This document shows, piece after piece, positions 12,330-24,439 of a DNA stretch of 64,000 bases. Source of the DNA: Cryptomeria japonica. Lineage: Eukaryota > Streptophyta > Pinopsida > Cupressales > Cupressaceae. Numbering within the stretch: position 1 is the first letter of the stretch; each line of letters begins with the position of its first letter. The position numbers were made by a program, and so were the translations under genes. Below the pieces are notes generated by a model. It was given only the letters and a program-made list of their open reading frames with translations, made no database searches and had not been told where the DNA came from. The stretch lies in the NCBI RefSeq assembly GCF_030272615.1, contig NC_081408.1, forward strand, positions 605,979,673 to 606,043,672. Reading direction: 5' to 3'.

Positions 12330-13130
12330 TTGCCATCGATTAATTTATAAAGTGGATTGAAACAATACCCATAAGAAAAGCAACCCAAAAAGTTATTATT
12401 GACTTTGTTATGGAGCACATTGTTGTTAGGTTTGGATTTCCTATCAAAATAGTAATAGATAATGCAATGTGTCTTGGGTTTGAAGAATATTTTTAGTTTT
12501 TGCAATGATCATGGGATAAATATGTATTACTCTTCCCTTTATCATCCACAAGAAAATGGACAGTTGAGTCAAGAAATAAAATCTTGATGAATATCATAAA
12601 GAGGATGGTAGGAAAAAAAAAATCATGAGATTCAAAATTGAAATTAGCACCATGGGTTGATAGAGTTATAGTTAAAATATCTACATAAGAACTGGTATAG
12701 AGTTTGGATGCTAAAATGTCCATAAAAAAATCGTTGTCAGTCTACAATTTATTTGAGAATATGATGAATATATTGAAGATGCTACGATTTGGAGAATCAA
12801 TCAATTGACTAAACTTGATGAGTCAAGGAGATTATCACAGAAGATAAACATTAAACAACAACAATAGGTCAAATATCTCTTTGAAAAGAAAGCATCAAAC
12901 AAAAAGTTTCAAGTTGATGATCTTGTATTGATGTGGAATGTCAAAGTTCAAGATAGAGGTAAAAATGACAAGTTCGATCCTTTGTGGATTGGACCGTTTG
13001 TGATCAACAATACTCACAATGAAAATTAAAATTTCTTACAAAACATAGAAGGTGAAATTGAAGAATTGCCAGTACATGGATAGTTCTTGAAATCCTCTTT
13101 TTCATAAAAATAGGTATTTTAAAAGCAAAA
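12330..13130 (+). pseudogene. Ty3/gypsy integrase remnant (element 5)
   Basis: Broken plus-strand frames read FIKWIETIPIRKAT, then FVMEHIVVRFGFPIKIVIDN (core region with the second catalytic D), then after a frame change GINMYYSSLYHPQENGQ, and finally the C-terminal module DLVLMWNVKVQ with FDPLWIGPFVI, LQNIEGE and LPVHG. This is the end of a retroelement pol gene. The glutamate expected after the NGQ motif appears to be lost. Stops occur at several places. The C-terminus (LWIGPFVI) differs from the Tat-type LNWLGPYII at 0.9 kb, so this is another Gypsy lineage. Confidence 0.8.
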
Positions 13131-14713
13131 TGTATTTTATGTAAATTTTTGTATAGTTCATTTTGGTCTATTAGTTTTGTTTGATTTGATCTGCCTTGCC
13201 TACAGATTTCTAGTTCCTCACCCTTTTTTCCCAAAATAGGCATCCCCAACTAAAGCCATTGCTAGAGATTGTTCCAATATTAGGGTTTTTAAAAACAAAA
13301 AATGGGATTTTGTTTTCCTTAGTTTAAACCTACCTCATTAGCACATTTGTTGACTAGAACAATCATGTCAATAGTGGCCCCATTGATTGACTCACATTGT
13401 AAACCTACCTCACTCTCATCAAAACATGTAGGATCCTTCAAACTTCCTCCAATATCATAGTCATCTCCCTTGTCAAGACATGAAAGTTGTTAGTCTGTAA
13501 TCTTCACCATTGTTACTACTATTAGTAGGAATATGTGTGCTCAAATTGCTAGTATCCATATAATGTAATACAATTCTCAAGCTCGTAGCATGCACCACTG
13601 AACCTACTAGAAATACACATTTAGCTACAAACCTATAAACCTTTCACAAATCACCACTTCTACTAATCTCTCATGCACATCCCTAGCCAAGTGTTAATCA
13701 TTCCATCATAATATTAAATTTATTTCTATTATAGCCCCTCATCCCTCTATCTACCCTTGGTAGATTCACTCATGCATAAAGTGCATTCACTGTTTCCCCA
13801 ATATTTTTTCTTTCAGTGCATTTACCCTTCAATAGTGTGCATTCGCCTTATCACCCACACATTCACATTATCACAAGTTTTTCCCATCCTTGAGCACATT
13901 TTCTCTTTGCACAACATGTTTGCCTTATCTTATGTGCATTAACAATTTGTTGACGATTTTTCCTTTATTTCTACCCATTCGACCAAACATAATGCATTTG
14001 CCTTTTCTTTGATAGCTTTTCCTATTATTTAGTAGATTCACTTCAAATTATGCATTCAATTTTGTTTTTATGTATTTGCTTCAGAAATGGCCCATTCACC
14101 ATTTTGTTGTGCATATGCTTCTATTTCTAGACATTTGCCTAAAGGTGGGTGGATTGCCTAATCATGTTAGGAAAATACATCACATATATATTTCTACCTA
14201 CCATTAAATGGAAAAACATCTACTCAAAAGCATATTTTGGATTGCGTACCTAGCCACCTCTACCTCCTCTCGACCTTGGTTCTGTCACTCGATTTGTTTG
14301 GTGCTCCACAAATAGGACATTCATCATTTTTGCCCATTCACTCTTTTGTTGACTTCACAGAATCACTATTCACTCAACGCAAAACAAAAAGTAATTAGCC
14401 CATATTACTATTTATATAGCCCCCTTCAAATTTTATACTCCTATTTATTCCTCTAAACTCTATTTTCCTCCATTCTTTTATTGTTCGTTCCCATTTTTCA
14501 TCACCTATCTAGTTTTCTTATTATATTCTTCCTTTGAGAGGCCACCTAGGTCCCTTTCTTTCTATTAACCCTCTTGAGGGGGCATCGCCCACCCTAGTTA
14601 TTTTTCTCTATTCCCTCTACATCTTGGCATCTATTTCACTCATTTCATTGTGTCATCTATATTTTATTTTCTTTGAAATACCATTATTCTAACATTTTTT
14701 AAAAGAGGTAAAA
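13131..14713 (+). other. Region between pol and 3' LTR of element 5, ending in a purine tract
   Basis: No ORF is supported. From about 13,740 to 14,380 a short word of the form (G/C)(T/C)(G/C)CATT(C/T)(G/A)CC recurs irregularly about 17 times. The stretch ends with AAAAGAGGTAAAA (14701-14713) directly before TGTAGACAC; that is the position and composition of a polypurine tract priming plus-strand DNA synthesis. Confidence 0.6.
14701..14713 (+). promoter_or_regulatory. Polypurine tract
   Basis: AAAAGAGGTAAAA lies directly before the LTR terminus TGTAGACAC, so the LTR to its right is a 3' LTR. Confidence 0.65.
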
Positions 14714-15500
14714 TGTAGACACATAAAATTGATCATTTACACCACTATTTTGTTCAATTATCCATCATCTATATTAATTAATTAAAACCTTAATGTTTGA
14801 TTAGTATTCCCTATTTTCATCCATTATCCTAGTCCCAACCTAAGGTAATTAATTTATTTAATTACCTATCCCTACCTTACCTCTTTTTTCTACTAAACTA
14901 AATAAATATCCTAATAATTATTTAATTTACTTTTTAAAATCCTCTTTCCCTTTAAGTATGAATTAAATAAACAATTTAATTTGTCTACTTTCTCTCTCCC
15001 CTTGTCACAACCTCAAACTCCCCCACCTGCGTCTGATTACATTCCTTAATCTAATTCTAATCTACCCATAATTCTAGGCACATCTTTAATCCATAATTAA
15101 GGGATAGGTCAACTATTCCCTTTATTTCATCACCCACGTAGTATCATCTTTCATAAATATTTCCCCTTTTGGAAGGGACCCTGACATGGATCTTCCCTCC
15201 AAAAGTACTTCAAAGTTACACCTAAGGAATTTAAAGTTTTTAAGTTCTTCCTCACCCCCCATATCTTTGGAGTGTGAGGACAAGGTTTGCCTTTATGGCT
15301 AGATCCTCCTTCACACTCCAAGTTACCATCTTCTTCACATCTCACTTCATGGCACCATCTTATGAGGTGAGATGTCCCAACCATCCTCCACCTTTGATCC
15401 TCAACTTACAATCATGACCTCTATTCAAATGCACCCCCAATCTATATAATCTAAGTCATTTTCAACAAAGCTTACCATTTGATCATTTGTGTTGTTATGT
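14714..15500 (+). mobile_element. 3' LTR of element 5, right edge uncertain
   Basis: Begins TGTAGACAC, like the LTRs at 51,289 (TGTAGACGTC) and 55,081 (TGTAGACACC). It also shares an internal layout with the 51.3-kb LTR: an AATTAATT-rich start, GGAATTT segments, GGAGTGTGAGGACAAG followed by TGCCTTTATG, then CACCTTTGATCC and a TATA-like box. It fades after about 15,500 and no clear CA end was found. Confidence 0.65.
15443..15450 (+). promoter_or_regulatory. TATA-like box in LTR
   Basis: TATATAAT lies in the position where related LTRs carry a TATA box after the CACC(C/T)TTGATCC segment. Confidence 0.35.
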
Positions 15501-17640
15501 GCTATAATTTTTTTTTTAGCACACGTCATAATTGAACATCTTGGGCAAATTGTTGCAATTCGAGGTTTAATATAGTTTCATTTTGTTGAAGAATATGCTT
15601 GTTTGATCTGCTTTCGCCTCATTGTGAGTTTGTTTGGTTTTTATTGTTAAAATCTTGTGTTAAAGCAATTTTTATGCACACACTTCCTACATGATTAAAA
15701 AAATAGAATTTTTTTTCCCATGAGATTCTTTTTAAACTACATAAAGCTAGCAATAATATTATGTACATTCAACCATAATTTAATAGATTAATCTCTATTA
15801 TGTCTAAGAAAACATGTGGACCCTTTATTTTATGCAATAGATCTGTGTTCAAGCAAATATGATGTCGATGGAGTATATTGCCTCCAAGCTCTACATATAT
15901 GAGAGAAATGCTTCTTAAGACAAGCATATCTACAATCCACCTCACAAACATCTTCCTTAGGTCATGGCTTTGTGTATCATGAATCTAGATGTCATTCGAT
16001 AAGCTAGTCAAGGTTCTCAATACCTTCATGAGGGTCACCACCACATGACATTTGTGGTGGTGCAACTCCTCTCCACCAAGACAAATTATCTTATTTATGT
16101 CTTAACATCTCACCCTATCAAATAGATGAAGTGGAAGGGGAAAAAGTATCCAAATAGATTAGAAGGTCATATTTACATTATAGATTCTTCTAGTGGTGAT
16201 TAAATTAGAGGAGCAATCCAATTAATTTACTCCATCAACTTTATGACTTATTTTATTATTTGATATTTTCTATGATAATATACATTTTAATAAATATCTC
16301 TATACTTTAATTTTTTTTTGAATTTAACTATTATAATAATTTCAAATTTTTCTTATTGTAAAATTAATAATTAACGTTTAACATTTCAAATTTTTTAATA
16401 TATAATTTAATATCTTTTGATGTGTGATAATTTTTTATCAATAATGTTATTTCTATTATAATTTATAACATAAATGGAAGATTCAAATAAAATAAATATA
16501 AGATTTGGAATTATATAATATATAAATACATTATATAATTATTTTTAATTAATTAATTAAATCACAATAATAACAAACACTATAGAGCAATGAAGTTCCT
16601 ACCAAGAAGTGCAAGGACAATTGTGTGTTTGTTTTGTTTTGTTTTGTTTTGTTGATGACAAACTTGTAACATTGCAATTCTGAGCACTATGATGGCATAA
16701 ATAGAAAGTTTAATCAACAACTTGGCATACACTTTATTCAATTTTGCTAATGTGCATCGATTGAAGATGATGATAGTAGGTGCTTCTTATTGCTTTTATC
16801 AATTGCTTCTCCCTTTTCCTAGTGCCATTTTCAAGTATAGCTTTCATGCAAATTTTGGCAAAGACTATGCACCCTTTTTTTTATTAATATGAATCATTTT
16901 AGGAATAACTCATCTCATTGTTTACGTCATTCACAGAAGCTCAAAGCGTGTTTTACCTATATCTACTTAACAAACTTCATAAAACCAAAAAAATAGACAA
17001 TGTATTTATATGCCCATCCAACATTGGAGGTGAATGTGGAGCATGATTTTGAATTGTTCATATTAACTATCAACTCCTTATCATTCTATTTAGACATATT
17101 TGCCACCAATTTGCTAATACTCACACAATTTAGTGTTCTATGTTGGCCCAAATCCATTATTCACATGATCATCTATTCCTCACTTGCCACATGATTTAAT
17201 TCCACTGCTGATATGCTTAAGTTCAATCCCATGATTTACGTCACCTTCCCACTCATTTTCCCTTGTCAAACAAGTTTGTGGTCTTTGTCATCTTGAGTGT
17301 CTTGGACCCACAATTTAGTTGTCTGTGGCATTTAACATATACCAAAGTGCATGGATTGTTGGTTTAGTTGATCATGATATTTAATCTACATCTGGGTGGA
17401 TGAATTGTTGGTATATGTGACATTCAATTTTGAAGAGCTCAAAATTCAAATTCTTGTTATTAAGGGCCATGTTTGGTAGAATTGGTAATCCTTAACGACA
17501 ATTACCTAAGGTTCACATACAAAGGGACATGCATTTATTTTATGTATTGTTGGTTTGTTTGACAGGAGCAATACAATTCACAAGTTTAACCAAAGTTGTT
17601 CTATAGTGTACTTGTTAGGCATTTACATTTGATGTAATTT
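15501..17640. other. Spacer; contains a short GTTTT microsatellite
   Basis: No gene recognised. About five copies of GTTTT lie at 16,629-16,653. Short open frames in the rest have no recognisable content. Confidence 0.5.
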
Positions 17641-17642
17641 AT

Positions 17643-18110
17643 TGAACAATTCTTTTCCAGGGTTTTGTTGTGTAAGTTACATTGAGTAAACATTCTTCAT
17701 TTGGTTTTTGTTATAGTACTTTTTTTTAGAAGGTTAACAATAACATCATCAAGAACACATGCATTGTTTAAATACTTTGCTACATGGGAAATTAACTTGA
17801 GTACTTACACATCTAAAACATATTAAAACTTGTGCATGTTCAATTTCATTTGAATGTAATATGTTAGAACAATTCTTTTCCAAGTTTTTGTTGTGTAAGT
17901 TGCATTCAATAAACATGTTTTACTTGGTTTTTGTTATAGTACTTTTTCCTAAGAGGTTGTGCTTCCATAATACTACATTGTTAATTTTTCTTCCAATTAC
18001 GAATAGGCATACCAATAACATCATCAAAAACTATACATGCATTGTTTAAATAATTTGTTGCATAGGAAATTAATTTGAGTGCTTAGACATCTAGAACATA
18101 TTAGAACATG
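17643..18110. repeat. Tandem duplication, unit about 225 bp
   Basis: GAACAATTCTTTTCCA starts each copy (about 17,643 and 17,867). Both continue with TTTTGTTGTGTAAGTT, GGTTTTTGTTATAGTACTTT, AACATCATCAA and ACATGCATTGTTTAAATA. Copy 2 has an insertion after GAGGTT. A weaker triplet, AAGCAAATAGGC, recurs three times just downstream (about 18,135-18,270). Confidence 0.8.
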
Positions 18111-18619
18111 CAAACACATTGAGACCTAAAACATAAGCAAATAGGCATAAACATATTGAATGTTTAATATCTAACAATTAAAACTTTAAAACATATTGTG
18201 TAAAACATAAGCAAATAGGCTTGAATATAGAGTAGATTAGATAGAACTTATAGAACTTAAGCAAATAGGCTCAAATGTTTATATTGTTATGTAAGACAAA
18301 TTTCCCTATTGTTTCATTCAAATGATGAATACATTCAGAATATGAAAAGATGACCATGTTCTAATTATACAAAACCATGAGCATGTTTAGTTTAGGCAAT
18401 ACAAAGTTATTCACAATTATGTATACTTAGTGTTTAACAATTTGAACAAAAGTGTTGTTCACAACCAGTGTGAATAAGCTATAAATCTAGAATTTACACA
18501 TGAATACTATAGTGAAATGTCTTGCTTGTATTCTTCCTATGAAATCTCTACAATTTTTAGAAAATTTTGGGCAAGAAGTTCTTTTTGTAGGCAAAAAATC
18601 AATATTGTTTTCTTATCTA

Positions 18620-19630
18620 TGTAGTGTGCATATTACATTATAATGATAAGATGGTTGTATAGCTCTATTGCAATACAAGTAGTGGGTAGTGTTTGGGTCA
18701 ACAAGATTGTCAAACGAATGGTGACATTTACTACAACAAATCTCATGAGGTGAGTGAACATTCTTTGCATTAAGTGTGCCAATAACCTGCAAATTAAATG
18801 CAATTGTAATGGATCGTATGAAGTGGTCAAAGATTTGGATGTAATATGCAATAGGAAAATCTTAAGTTAAAATAATAAAGATTTAAAAGCTTGCCTGGAC
18901 ATTGCATTTGGCTAACGTTTGCAAATGTGTCTTTGTACATTCACCTTTGAGGTCTTGTACCAAGGTAGATTGTTTATTACATATGAAATGGCTACCTCTT
19001 GGACCACTCCTTACAACGTTTTTTAAAAGAATCACTAACATGTTTACTTTCGAAAGCATTTGTTATAAAATTGCATACAATTTTGTGTTGTTATTCGAGA
19101 TAGCAACCTGCAAAAATAGTTGTTAGTGCATAGTAGTATGTTAACTAAATATGAATATGAAAATCATATGCAAAAGATTGAAAATGTACAATAACTATGT
19201 CTTTTTGCAGATCGTCATTTTTGGCATGCACTTTAAGTTAAGTTTTGTTAACACAGTAATTTGTCATTGTTCCGAAGGAGCCAATTGAGTAATTGCAATC
19301 AACTTCTATTAGTTAAGAAATGGTCAAGTTGGGAGTTAACTTGTGTTGGTTGCAAACACATGGCACACTTTCAATGATACTTTTTGCAATTAAAACAATG
19401 CAACAATTTGTGTCCTTCTTTTTGTATTGTGTTTTGTTTTTTATTGAAAAATTGGTTATCCGAATGTTGGACCCAATGGTGATACTAGGCAGGAAAGTGT
19501 TTATTAAGTTGTTGCTAATATTCATGGTTATGGTCATTTATCCTTTGGAATCTACAAGTTCCCCATGGATAATTTTTGTATATTTTGTACATTACTGTAT
19601 CTGTTGGATGTAGGTCCATAGATGACAAGA
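18620..19630 (-). pseudogene. Exon-like gene remnant in the left arm
   Basis: Reading outward from the hairpin centre on the minus strand, exon-like pieces appear with intron signals: TTTTTGCAG before VAISNNNTKLYAIL, a block ending HLQTLAKCNVQ, and, after an ATTTGCAG acceptor, VIGTLNAKNVHSPHEICCSKC with a further cysteine in YLYC. An inner block reads GSNIRITNFSIKNKTQY and IESVPCVCNQHKLTPNLTIS. Stops interrupt it. The cysteine pattern and the ITNFSIKNK block are loosely like OB-fold or RPA-type single-strand DNA-binding proteins, but this is a weak impression. The right arm carries the same gene in mirror orientation. Confidence 0.4.
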
Positions 19631-19689
19631 ATAGCACCTTGAAGAATTGGATCTATATTTGAGGGTTTCAAGGTGATATACTTGTCATC

Positions 19690-20702
19690 TATGGACTTAC
19701 ATTCAACAAATACACCAATTTACAAAAAACAAATAGAAATTATGCATGTAGACATCGTGGGCTCCAATGGACAAATGACAACAATTTAATAGACATTTCC
19801 GTGTCCTATATCACCATTGGCTCTAGCATTCACATAACCAATTTCTCAATCAAGAACAAAACACAACACTGAACAAGGAAAGATAGATTGTTACATTGTC
19901 TTGACTACAAAAAGTATCATTGAAAGTGTGCCACCTATTTGCAACCAACACAAGTTAACTTTGAACTTGACTATATCTCAACTGATAAAAGTAGACTGCA
20001 GTTACTCAGTTGGCTCCTTTAAAGTGATTGACACAAGATACTATTTCAACAAAACTCAACTTGAAGTGCATGTCAAAGATATCAATCTACAAGAAGACAT
20101 GACCACTGTACATTTCTAACCATTTTCATATTATTTTCGTAATCATTTTTAGTTAACATACCTCTACTATGCAGTAACAATTATTTTTGTACCTATTGTT
20201 ATTCCAAACAAAATAGAAATATGTGCAATTTTACAACAAATATTTTCAAAAGAAGACATGCTGCTAACTTTTTTCAAAAACATTGTAAGGGGTGATCCAA
20301 GAAATACACATTTAATACGTAATACACAATCTACCTTTGTGCAAGAGCTCAATAATGAATGCACAATCTACCTTTGTGCAAGAGCTCAATAATGAATGCA
20401 CAAAAATACATTTGCAAATGTTGATCAAATGCAACGTCCAAACAAACTTTGAAATCTTTATTACTCTAAGATTTTTGTATTACATAACCATCCAACTCTT
20501 TGAGCACTTCATACAATGCATTACAACTGCATTTAATTTGCAGGTTATTAGCACACTTAAGGCAAATAATGTTCACTTACCTCCTTATGAAATTTGTTGC
20601 AACAAATGTCATTGCTCGTTGCTTGACAATCTTGTTGACACAAACTCTGCCCACTACCATACTGCAATAAAACTGCACAACCCTCCTACCATCACAATTT
20701 AA
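19690..20702 (+). pseudogene. Exon-like gene remnant in the right arm
   Basis: Mirror copy of the left-arm remnant, read on the plus strand. Recognisable blocks are IHITNFSIKNKT, IIESVPPICNQHKLTLNLTIS with LEVHVKDINLQED (19,901-20,119), HLQMLIKCNVQ, and, after an AATTTGCAG acceptor-like site, VISTLKANNVHLPPYEICCN with KCHCSLLDNLVDTNSAHYH (to 20,702). The protein-level match to the left arm is better than expected for noncoding drift, so the ancestor was probably coding. Frame breaks mean neither copy need be active. Confidence 0.4.
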
Positions 20703-20744
20703 TATGCACATTACATAGGCAGGAAGACATATTGATACCTTTAT

Positions 20745-20971
20745 TTAGTTTGGTTTCTTTGTGTATTCAGGCTGCAAGAGGGTATGCTTTTTCATTTGAC
20801 GTTGTCCATTTGCCTATAACAAAGAAAATCAAACATTGTAACTCATGGACTTAATCAAAATATGGTATAATTTTCCATTTATTTAGTATAGTAGACATGT
20901 TTTACCATTTTGTTATCTGCTCTTGTGAAGAAGTGGTCTCTTGCCTCGGGCTTTACATGTTGTTGAGGCAT
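20745..20971 (-). pseudogene. Two 3'-terminal exon-like pieces of an unidentified minus-strand gene
   Basis: On the minus strand an exon of 66 bp (20971-20906) lies between TTTGTAG and GTAAAACATG. It encodes 22 residues beginning MPQQHVKPEARDHFF. After an intron of about 92 bp ending TTGTTATAG, a terminal exon (20813-20745) encodes ANGQRQMKKHTLLQ and ends TAA. An upstream block at about 21,295-21,080 ends ATG before GTGAGACAAG but contains a stop in the joined frame. The splice signals look real; the protein family is unknown to me. It lies against the right arm of the inverted repeat, converging with it. Confidence 0.35.
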
Positions 20972-22028
20972 CTACAAAGTTAAAACATTCGTAATTATGC
21001 AATGATAGCAAATTTATGCAAAATGGAGAAGTATTAGTTAACCAGCTAAACCAAATGTATTGACTTGTCTCACCATTTTCTAATTTTCTCCCGTAGGCTG
21101 TGAAGATCCTTGTCTGTGAGATGGATGTCCGTGATTATCTGAAAAAGAAGAACATTTAGAGGTACGCAAAGAATCAAGATTGGTATTCAATTGAAATGCT
21201 TGTGGCAGTTTTGTGTGGGCAAGGAGTTTGTTCATATTGTCTATATACTCTACTCTCTTTTGGTTCACGTTATTCTTTAGAAGACATCGAACCAAATGAT
21301 GTGACCTGACTGGTATTCATGTTTTCAATCACCTGCAAAAGTGCACAAGATCAGGTTATTCTTATTAAAGCTAATTTGGAATAAGATTTTGTGGTATTGC
21401 ATTACTAATACTCCAAGACTGAAAAGGTCTAGTTTTGTCGTTAATTATGTTGCAAGCAAATTTATTGAAAGGTTAGACAACTGTCAGATAGTCTGAGCTG
21501 TTTTCATCTGTGAAATTTTTCATGCTCAAGATGTGATACCTGTAACCTTGTCGCGTGTACATTGGAAAATGGGCACTCCACCACTATATGCAAGATTGGA
21601 AGATCAGAGGTGAAGGGAGTTCTACATCTATTTATTCGGAATGTTATAAGTTGAAGTTGCAATCAAGATTGAAGTGTTAACCTTGATTTGAGATTAAAAA
21701 AATTGAGTAGCCCCCAGTCAAGCAACAAAGTTACAAACTTGTATATGTATCTGCAAAAATTGACATATTACTAAAATATTTTATAGAATTATGTTGTAAT
21801 TTCCATCATAATGTATTGGTCTTGCTGTAAATTGACATGTTACAATATGGTATTGGTCTTGTCTTCTGTGCAGAAAAATATTTCTTTTTAATATTTTTTT
21901 GACTTGGTATCAAAGATATCTATAGCCAATTAAATCCTTTTTTGTCACTTTCATTTTTCCTGACAAGTTATTTATATGTTAATAAACTTTTCTTTTTACA
22001 ATGATTATAATATTTGAACCCAAAACAG

Positions 22029-22294
22029 CTTCTTTTCAACATTCTCAGAGTGTTTGGAGAGGACATTATGCTGTTGCATGCATAGCAGAAAAGTTTCGGA
22101 CGGATTGGGATGCATATGTAGCTTGGTTTGATGGCGTTCCTTTGAGTGCAGAAATTGACATCGAGAGATATTCTAAGGCCTTTCCTTTTCTTCATGTCTC
22201 GGCCCTGAAACTTTGTTATCAGTACAAGGAACAGATGATGATCAACAAATGGTCAAATGCTTGGGAATACTTTTGCAAAGCATCAGCTGTCCCA
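22029..22294 (+). CDS. Internal exon of an unidentified plant gene
   Basis: The exon follows CCCAAAACAG and ends before GTAAGCTC. It encodes about 88 residues with balanced amino-acid use: HSQSVWRGHYAVACIAEKF, DWDAYVAWFDGVPLSAEIDI, ERYSKAFPFLHVSALKLCYQ and a tail with MINKWSNAWEYFCKASAVP. It looks like a conserved soluble alpha-helical protein, but I do not recognise the family. It reads in phase into the terminal exon at 22,556. No convincing upstream exon was found in the preceding 700 bases, so it may be a 5'-truncated gene or the end of a gene with long introns. Confidence 0.5.
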
Positions 22295-22555
22295 GTAAGC
22301 TCTTAACTATTCTTATTCTAAGGCTGGTGGTATAGCATAATGGGATTAACTAGAAACTTTTTTAACAAGTAAAACTTAATATGTGACTTTGAGCTTCTGC
22401 AATTTTTTGAGTATTTCCATCAGTACTAGTTTGGTGGGCGGGCTCTGCCAACCCCAACTAAAGCAAATCCTAAGATCTACCAGATGAAACTATGGTCTGC
22501 AAATTATGATGATTACTTTTCAACAGGGCAAATTGTGATTATTGCTTTTCAACAG

Positions 22556-22624
22556 GGAGATCAAACTTATACTGTGATGGAGAATGAAGGGCAATTGGCT
22601 ACAAACAATAATACACACAACTAA
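22556..22624 (+). CDS. Terminal exon of the same unidentified gene
   Basis: After a 261-bp intron (GT at 22,295, AG at 22,554-22,555, acceptor TTTTCAACAG) the frame continues without a phase break as GDQTYTVMENEGQLATNNN and stops at TAA (22,622-22,624). A near-copy of the acceptor (TTTTCAACAGGG) lies 32 bases upstream and could be an alternative site. The polar C-terminal tail has no known motif. Confidence 0.45.
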   Translation, partial: GDQTYTVMENEGQLATNNNTHN

Positions 22625-24430
22625 GATTCAAAGAATGCAAGCATATTGGAGTGATCATGAATAGTATGTGGATAATATATCTAACGATGCTTTTATTGCA
22701 TAGGCATTGTTCAGTACAATGCTTGCTTAATACAAAGGGAAACTGTGACAAAATCAGTGCCTTATCCCAACAACAGAAAAGTTATTTGAGTTACAAATAG
22801 TTATTGGTTAAGACACAATCATTGGTATAACTGTTGTTGAAACACCCCTAATCAAATCTATAGAGAGATTGACATACCCAAGAGCACAAGCAACACTCTT
22901 GAACTAGGGCATACATTGCACCACGGTAATAACAAAAAAAATCCTATTTTTCTATGGGTGCATGACCCAAATACTTCTATGATTATGTAGCTGGATAAAG
23001 TCTAATTTGATTAGTTCAATTATGTTAAAATAAATAAAATGATAATGGAAACAATCAGATTTTTATTTTGCATGTCTGAAGCACGTCAGCCAAGTCCAAA
23101 ACTACCTTTTATGATGCAGCCAGTATTAGTGGCTCTACATATTTACTCTTATTCATGTCAGTTACTACTATATTATCAGTTTCCCATACAGTGCCATAAA
23201 TATTCCTACTTGTCAAGTTCTAGATGTCAATACAGTAATTTGGAATCATATGACAGTGGGCAGAATTGTGATTAAGGTTTTTAGTTGTCGGAATACTTTT
23301 CTGTTTCCGATTTCTTTTTTGCACTGCTGTGGTTGCTATGAACATATGTAAGAATATTTTGTAGTCATTATTTCAATTTCAGGTGCATAACAGTGTGGCT
23401 ATATTCCGAAGGATGTTTTCTTGCAGGACTATAACTTGAAGGGGTTTCTGCAACATAGTATTTATTTCACATGTTGCAAGTTTCTGTAAGTGGCACTGCA
23501 TTGCCATCTCATATTTTCTTTTCTGTCTTTTGCACATTTGACGAGCAATTAGTTGGGTTCTATATTGAATTATTTTCCCCTATATGAAATGTCGATGCAT
23601 TTTGTAATAAATTGGAATGTATATTTGTGTGTTTGGTGATATTTGTAGAAAAATGATCTTTCTTGTATTTGGGCTTTCTATTTCTATGCATAACACAACT
23701 CTGCAACTTTTTTAACTATGAAAATTTGTTGACGAGTCTATACATTTTTTGAAGATTGAAACTGATGAGTTTATACTCTACTGCATAAGCTGAAAAGATA
23801 TTTAGGTCAATAATAATGTTTTCACTGGGCATGCATTTTTTTGTTGAACATAAAAATTAAGTGAAAAAGAATATTCTAACACTACATGCAAAGGGTAATG
23901 CTGAAGTTTACTTAAATATGAAATGCAGTTATTAAGATGTTTAAGTTAGATTGAACCTATTGGTTTTGTATCTTTATGGATTTAGGTTGCTTTTAACAAT
24001 TGTGTTGGGGGGTTTTAACGGAAAAGATTTTGTCTTTAATTGATAATCCTTTGAAGATTCTAGACTAGACGTTAGTGATATATCATTTGTAATTAATTTT
24101 TACTCAAAATAATAAACTATCTGTGAAACATTGGGAGAATGCTTGGTATGTAAGATAATAAGCACTCTTAATTAATTAATGCAGTTATGATTTACAACCA
24201 ATAGTTTGCAAATGCCCTGTCCATCTTTAGCAATATGTTCTAGACAAAGGCCACAAGATTCTAGAAATATGTGCTTGCAGTTAATATCAATAAAATCTTA
24301 ATTCATTGTAAGTTAAAAATGGTACTTATCATTGCTCATTTTCCTCATAATTGTTGCATATACATTGTCTGTCTTTAGCATTCTTTTCCAATTAAAAGCT
24401 GTATACAACGTTGTTACAATAGTGTCAATG
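22625..24430. other. Spacer or intron-like AT-rich DNA
   Basis: No coding block recognised. The T-rich texture resembles plant intronic or 3' flanking DNA, but no exon could be supported. Confidence 0.4.
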
Positions 24431-24439
24431 AGCATTCTT

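Larger units (their letters stand above)
18618..20730. repeat. Large inverted repeat, arms about 1 kb
   Basis: Left arm about 18,618-19,629 and right arm about 19,681-20,730 are reverse complements through most of their length. At the centre TCCATAGATGACAAG (19615-19629) faces CTTGTCATCTATGGA (19681-19695). Inside, CACCTTGA (19635-19642) faces TCAAGGTG (19668-19675), leaving a loop of about 25 bases. Further pairs can be read outward, for example GGTTGCAAACACATGGCACAC opposite GTGTGCCACCTATTTGCAACC. A transcript would fold into a very long hairpin. Arms are diverged, with indels, including a 39-bp duplication in the right arm near 20,325-20,400. Confidence 0.85.

Noticed and set aside
18620-20702. 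Firm assignment of the inverted-repeat gene to replication protein A
   Set aside because: Only a loose OB-fold-like pattern and a few cysteines support it; a profile search is needed.
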